This document shows, piece by piece, positions 61,477-64,000 of a stretch of DNA of 64,000 nt. Positions within the stretch are counted from its first letter, which is position 1; every line of letters begins with the position of its first letter. Both the position numbers and the translations under genes were made by a program. The DNA comes from an uncultured Lachnospiraceae bacterium (GTDB lineage: Bacteria; Bacillota; Clostridia; Lachnospirales; Lachnospiraceae): assembly GCA_910585825.1 (NCBI GenBank), contig CAJUEY010000012.1, forward strand, positions 1 through 64,000. The letters are read 5' to 3'. Under the pieces are notes generated by a model. It was not told the origin of the DNA and did not search any database. It saw nothing but the letters and a program-made list of their open reading frames with translations.

Positions 61477-62790
61477 TTATTTTTCCGTACAGAAGTCTAC
61501 TTTTTTGCCTTCCAAAATATGTCTCGTCGTCCGAACAGCGCACATTTTTCCACACATAGAACAGGTGTGACGGTCTGTCGGCGGCGTGCTTTCAAAATAT
61601 GCCTGCGCCTTTTCTTTGTCAAGGGCCAGACGAAACATGGCATCCCAATCGGTGTCGTACCGGGCCGACGACATGGCATTGTCCATTTCCCTTGCACCCT
61701 TTATTCCTTTGGCGATGTCGGCGGCATGGGCGGCAATTTTGCTGGCAATAATTCCCTCTTTGACGTCGTTTAAATCCGGCAGGCGCAGATGTTCTGCCGG
61801 GGTAACATAGCAAAGGAAATCAGCTCCGCTTGCAGCTGCAATCGCTCCGCCGATGGCAGAAGTAATATGGTCGTATCCCGGAGCAATATCGGTTACAATG
61901 GGGCCGAGCACATAGAACGGAGCATTGTGGCAGAGGCGTTTCTGCAGTTTCATATTTGCTTCGATTTCATTCATAGCCATATGTCCGGGGCCTTCCACCA
62001 TGACCGCAACATCTTTTTCCCATGCCCGCTTTGTCAGATTGCCAAGTTCCACTAATTCGCTGATCTGTCCGGCGTCTGTGGAATCATCAATGCAGCCGGG
62101 GCGTAAAGCGTCTCCAAGGCTGATTGTCACGTCATATTCCCGTAAAATCTCCAGAACTTCGTCATAATATTCGTAGAAGGGATTTTCATTCCCCGTCATC
62201 TGCATCCAGGCAAACAGAAGAGAACCGCCTCTGGATACAATATTCATTCTGCGTTTTTCCCTCATGAAAGCTTCTACGGCGCGGCGGTTGATTCCGGCGT
62301 GGATTGTCATGAAATCGACGCCGTCTTTTGCATGGGCCAATATTACCTGAAGAAAATCTTTTGCTGTGATATCAAGGAGATCTTTTTCCAGATACCCGAT
62401 GGCGTCATACATGGGAACGGTTCCGATCATTGCAGGAGATTTTTGAATCAGTTCATTCCGAAAGGTATTCGTCTTGCCGTAATTGCTCAAATCCATAATG
62501 GCTTCGGCGCCGAACTTAAGAGCCATGTCGACCTTCTGCATTTCGATGTCATAATTTTTGCAGTCTCCCGAAATGCCGAGATTGACATTGATTTTGGTGC
62601 TAAGCCCCATGCCGATTCCTTCCGGCGAAATGGAGGTATGATTGATATTGCAGGGAATTGCAATCGTACCGGAGGCCACTGCCTCCCGCAGTTTTTCGGG
62701 TTCCATAGACTCTTTTTCTGCAACAAGTTTCATTTGAGGGGTGAGGATGCCTTTTTTGGCAGCCTCCATTTGTGTTTTGTATGAATTCAT
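61477..62790 (-). CDS. thiC: Phosphomethylpyrimidine synthase ThiC
   Basis: Radical SAM enzyme that turns AIR into HMP-P for thiamine. 437 residues from ATG 62790 (MNSYKTQMEAAKKG), with AAAGGAG upstream. NLGISGD, SRGGSLLFAWM and EGPGHM lie in the barrel, and the C-terminal cluster motif CSMCGKMCAVR binds the 4Fe-4S. Bacterial short form. It follows the ThiE-ThiD fusion with 16 bases between. A TPP riboswitch, if present, would lie off the right edge. Confidence 0.95.
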   Translation of the reverse strand: MNSYKTQMEAAKKGILTPQMKLVAEKESMEPEKLREAVASGTIAIPCNINHTSISPEGIGMGLSTKINVNLGISGDCKNYDIEMQKVDMALKFGAEAIMDLSNYGKTNTFRNELIQKSPAMIGTVPMYDAIGYLEKDLLDITAKDFLQVILAHAKDGVDFMTIHAGINRRAVEAFMREKRRMNIVSRGGSLLFAWMQMTGNENPFYEYYDEVLEILREYDVTISLGDALRPGCIDDSTDAGQISELVELGNLTKRAWEKDVAVMVEGPGHMAMNEIEANMKLQKRLCHNAPFYVLGPIVTDIAPGYDHITSAIGGAIAAASGADFLCYVTPAEHLRLPDLNDVKEGIIASKIAAHAADIAKGIKGAREMDNAMSSARYDTDWDAMFRLALDKEKAQAYFESTPPTDRHTCSMCGKMCAVRTTRHILEGKKVDFCTEK

Positions 62791-62806
62791 ATATGTGATT
62801 CTCCTT

Positions 62807-64000
62807 TCAGTATTCTTGTAGGTTTTTTGATCCGTCGGCAAAACGGCTGTTAAGATCAAATCCGTGAAATAAAGGGCCGCATCCTCTGCCAAGATCCAAA
62901 CCGGCAGACAAAGCGTGGGAAATATAATCTTTTGCCCGTTTGATTGCCGTCACAAGGTCAAATCCTTTTGCAAGGTTGGAGGCAATGGCGCTGGAAAGCG
63001 TACAGCCGGTTCCATGGGTGTTTTGAGTACAGATTCGTTTTCCGTAAAACCAGTGACAGCAGCCGTTTTCATACAGCAGATCGTCAGCCTGGTCGGGGTT
63101 GTGGCCTCCTTTGCATAAAACGGCGCAGCCATAGGTTTCGCTGATCTGTTTTGCAGAACGAAGCATATCTTCTCTGCATTGAATCGAAAGATCAGACAGA
63201 ACTTCTGCCTCCGGTATATTTGGCGTAAGGAGAGAGGCAAGGGGAAGAAGTCTGCGTTTTAATGCGGCAACGGCATCCTCATGGATCAATTTTGCGCCGC
63301 TGGTGGCTGCCATGACAGGATCTACGATGATGTGTTTTGGTTTGTATTCTTCCAGTTTATCTGCAATTACCTCAATGGCAGAAACAGAAGAAACCATGCC
63401 GATTTTTACGGCGTCCGGAAAAATATCCTGGAACACGGCGTCTAACTGCTGTGCTAAAAATGCCGGAGTCACTTCAAAAACCCCCGATACGCCGGTTGTA
63501 TTTTGAGCGGTTAAGGCAGTAATGACACTCATGGCATAAACACCGTTTAATGTCATGGTTTTTAAATCTGCCTGGATGCCGGCGCCCCCGGAAGGATCGC
63601 TTCCCGCTATAGACAATGCGGTTTTTATAGTTGGTTTGTGGAGGCTTTGTGTGATTTTTTCTTTCAATTCTGCTGTTGCAGACGAGATATTCTCCGCGGC
63701 AAAAATGGCTGATACAACAGCTGCGCCGCAGATGCCGCAGCCTTGTAGATCCGCAGCATTAGAGGATTCAATGCCCCCTATGGCAACGACGGGAATGGAA
63801 ACAGAGCTGCTGATTTGTTTCAGCTGAGCCTTTGTGATGCGGATGGCATTCTTCTTAGTGGGGGAGGGAAATACCGCGCCCACACCCAGATAATCGGCTC
63901 CGGCAGCTTCTGCAGCCTTTGCCTGTTCGAGAGTTTTGGCTGTTGCACCGATGATAAAGTGTTTGCCGGCCCGCTTGCGTATTTCTTCCACAGGCATATC
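62807..64000 (-). CDS. ThiE-ThiD fusion, thiamine phosphate synthase/HMP-P kinase (partial)
   Basis: The frame runs off the right edge; about 397 residues are visible. The first 115 are the C-terminal half of thiamine-phosphate synthase (ThiE): GADYLGVGAVFPSPTKK and PVVAIGGI. After a short linker the HMP/HMP-P kinase (ThiD) begins: ALSIAGSDPSGGAGIQADLK, then DPVMAATSGAKL and NTHGTGCTLSSAIA. So ThiE precedes ThiD in one chain, giving two consecutive steps. It is transcribed ahead of thiC. Confidence 0.93.
   Translation of the reverse strand, partial: DMPVEEIRKRAGKHFIIGATAKTLEQAKAAEAAGADYLGVGAVFPSPTKKNAIRITKAQLKQISSSVSIPVVAIGGIESSNAADLQGCGICGAAVVSAIFAAENISSATAELKEKITQSLHKPTIKTALSIAGSDPSGGAGIQADLKTMTLNGVYAMSVITALTAQNTTGVSGVFEVTPAFLAQQLDAVFQDIFPDAVKIGMVSSVSAIEVIADKLEEYKPKHIIVDPVMAATSGAKLIHEDAVAALKRRLLPLASLLTPNIPEAEVLSDLSIQCREDMLRSAKQISETYGCAVLCKGGHNPDQADDLLYENGCCHWFYGKRICTQNTHGTGCTLSSAIASNLAKGFDLVTAIKRAKDYISHALSAGLDLGRGCGPLFHGFDLNSRFADGSKNLQEY

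Noticed and set aside
61477..62806. TPP riboswitch between thiC and the ThiE-ThiD gene
   Set aside because: Only 16 bases separate the two genes; any riboswitch would be beyond the right edge.

Overview
The window looks like chromosomal DNA of a spore-forming, probably motile, low-to-mid GC Firmicute of the Lachnospiraceae type. The grounds are the AGGAGG-type ribosome binding sites, sporulation genes (spoVAD, spoVAE, a SpoIID-like coat/cortex gene), chemotaxis genes (cheV, a soluble MCP), and the gene order rpmE - DUF1385 - prmC - prfA. I could run no database search, so the taxonomic call is inference.

Layout. 1-1.7 kb: end of an unknown gene and a GH25 lysozyme with a small coupled gene. 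1.7-3.7 kb: a FIST sensor and a soluble methyl-accepting protein on the minus strand. 3.9-8.4 kb: a SpoIID-like, peptidoglycan-binding sporulation gene with a good sigma-K-type promoter, split by a compact 3,205 bp element. The element carries a large serine recombinase, a 56-residue coupled protein and a secreted NlpC/P60 hydrolase. Removing it between two GGT triplets restores one continuous 422-residue reading frame. This is the main find: a miniature skin-like intervening element. 8.6-12.8 kb: recJ, a lysophospholipase behind three tandem 42 bp units, and a DUF1002 secreted protein. 14.3-19.2 kb: methyltransferase, hslO, nadE and aldo/keto reductase operon. 20.4-22.8 kb: L,D-transpeptidase and tcdA. 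22.8-28.0 kb: an AT-rich cassette (response regulator, kinase, ABC ATPase, FtsX-type permease) beside a mobile-element remnant. 28.1-31.3 kb: rpmE, DUF1385, prmC, prfA. 31.4-34.1 kb: a BceAB-type detoxification transporter behind a BceR-type operator. 34.2-45.1 kb: amidase, SNF2 helicase, lytic transglycosylase, response regulator, tRNA-Gly, Ig-like surface protein, ECF sigma operon and a YbjQ pair. 45.4-50.6 kb: ilvE, spoVAD-spoVAE, a lipoprotein, PAP2 phosphatase and guaB. 50.9-57.7 kb: sensor kinase, lipoprotein, cheV, a Lys/Pro-rich membrane protein, hisH-hisF and ung. 57.7-64.0 kb: CorA, an acyltransferase-like protein, a GT39-like membrane protein, thiC and a ThiE-ThiD fusion running off the right edge.

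Three copies of a 104-144 bp MITE-like repeat are present (14.1, 41.1 and 45.1 kb). Two have recognisable target duplications, and each ends 34-39 bp upstream of a housekeeping promoter.

How it fits together. Late sporulation is the recurrent theme: the split gene (sigma-K), its recombinase (possible sigma-E promoter) and spoVAD-spoVAE (possible sigma-G promoter). A second theme is envelope defence and remodelling: two ABC transporters with distinct operators, several peptidoglycan hydrolases, an ECF sigma operon and an L,D-transpeptidase. The rest is core metabolism and translation.
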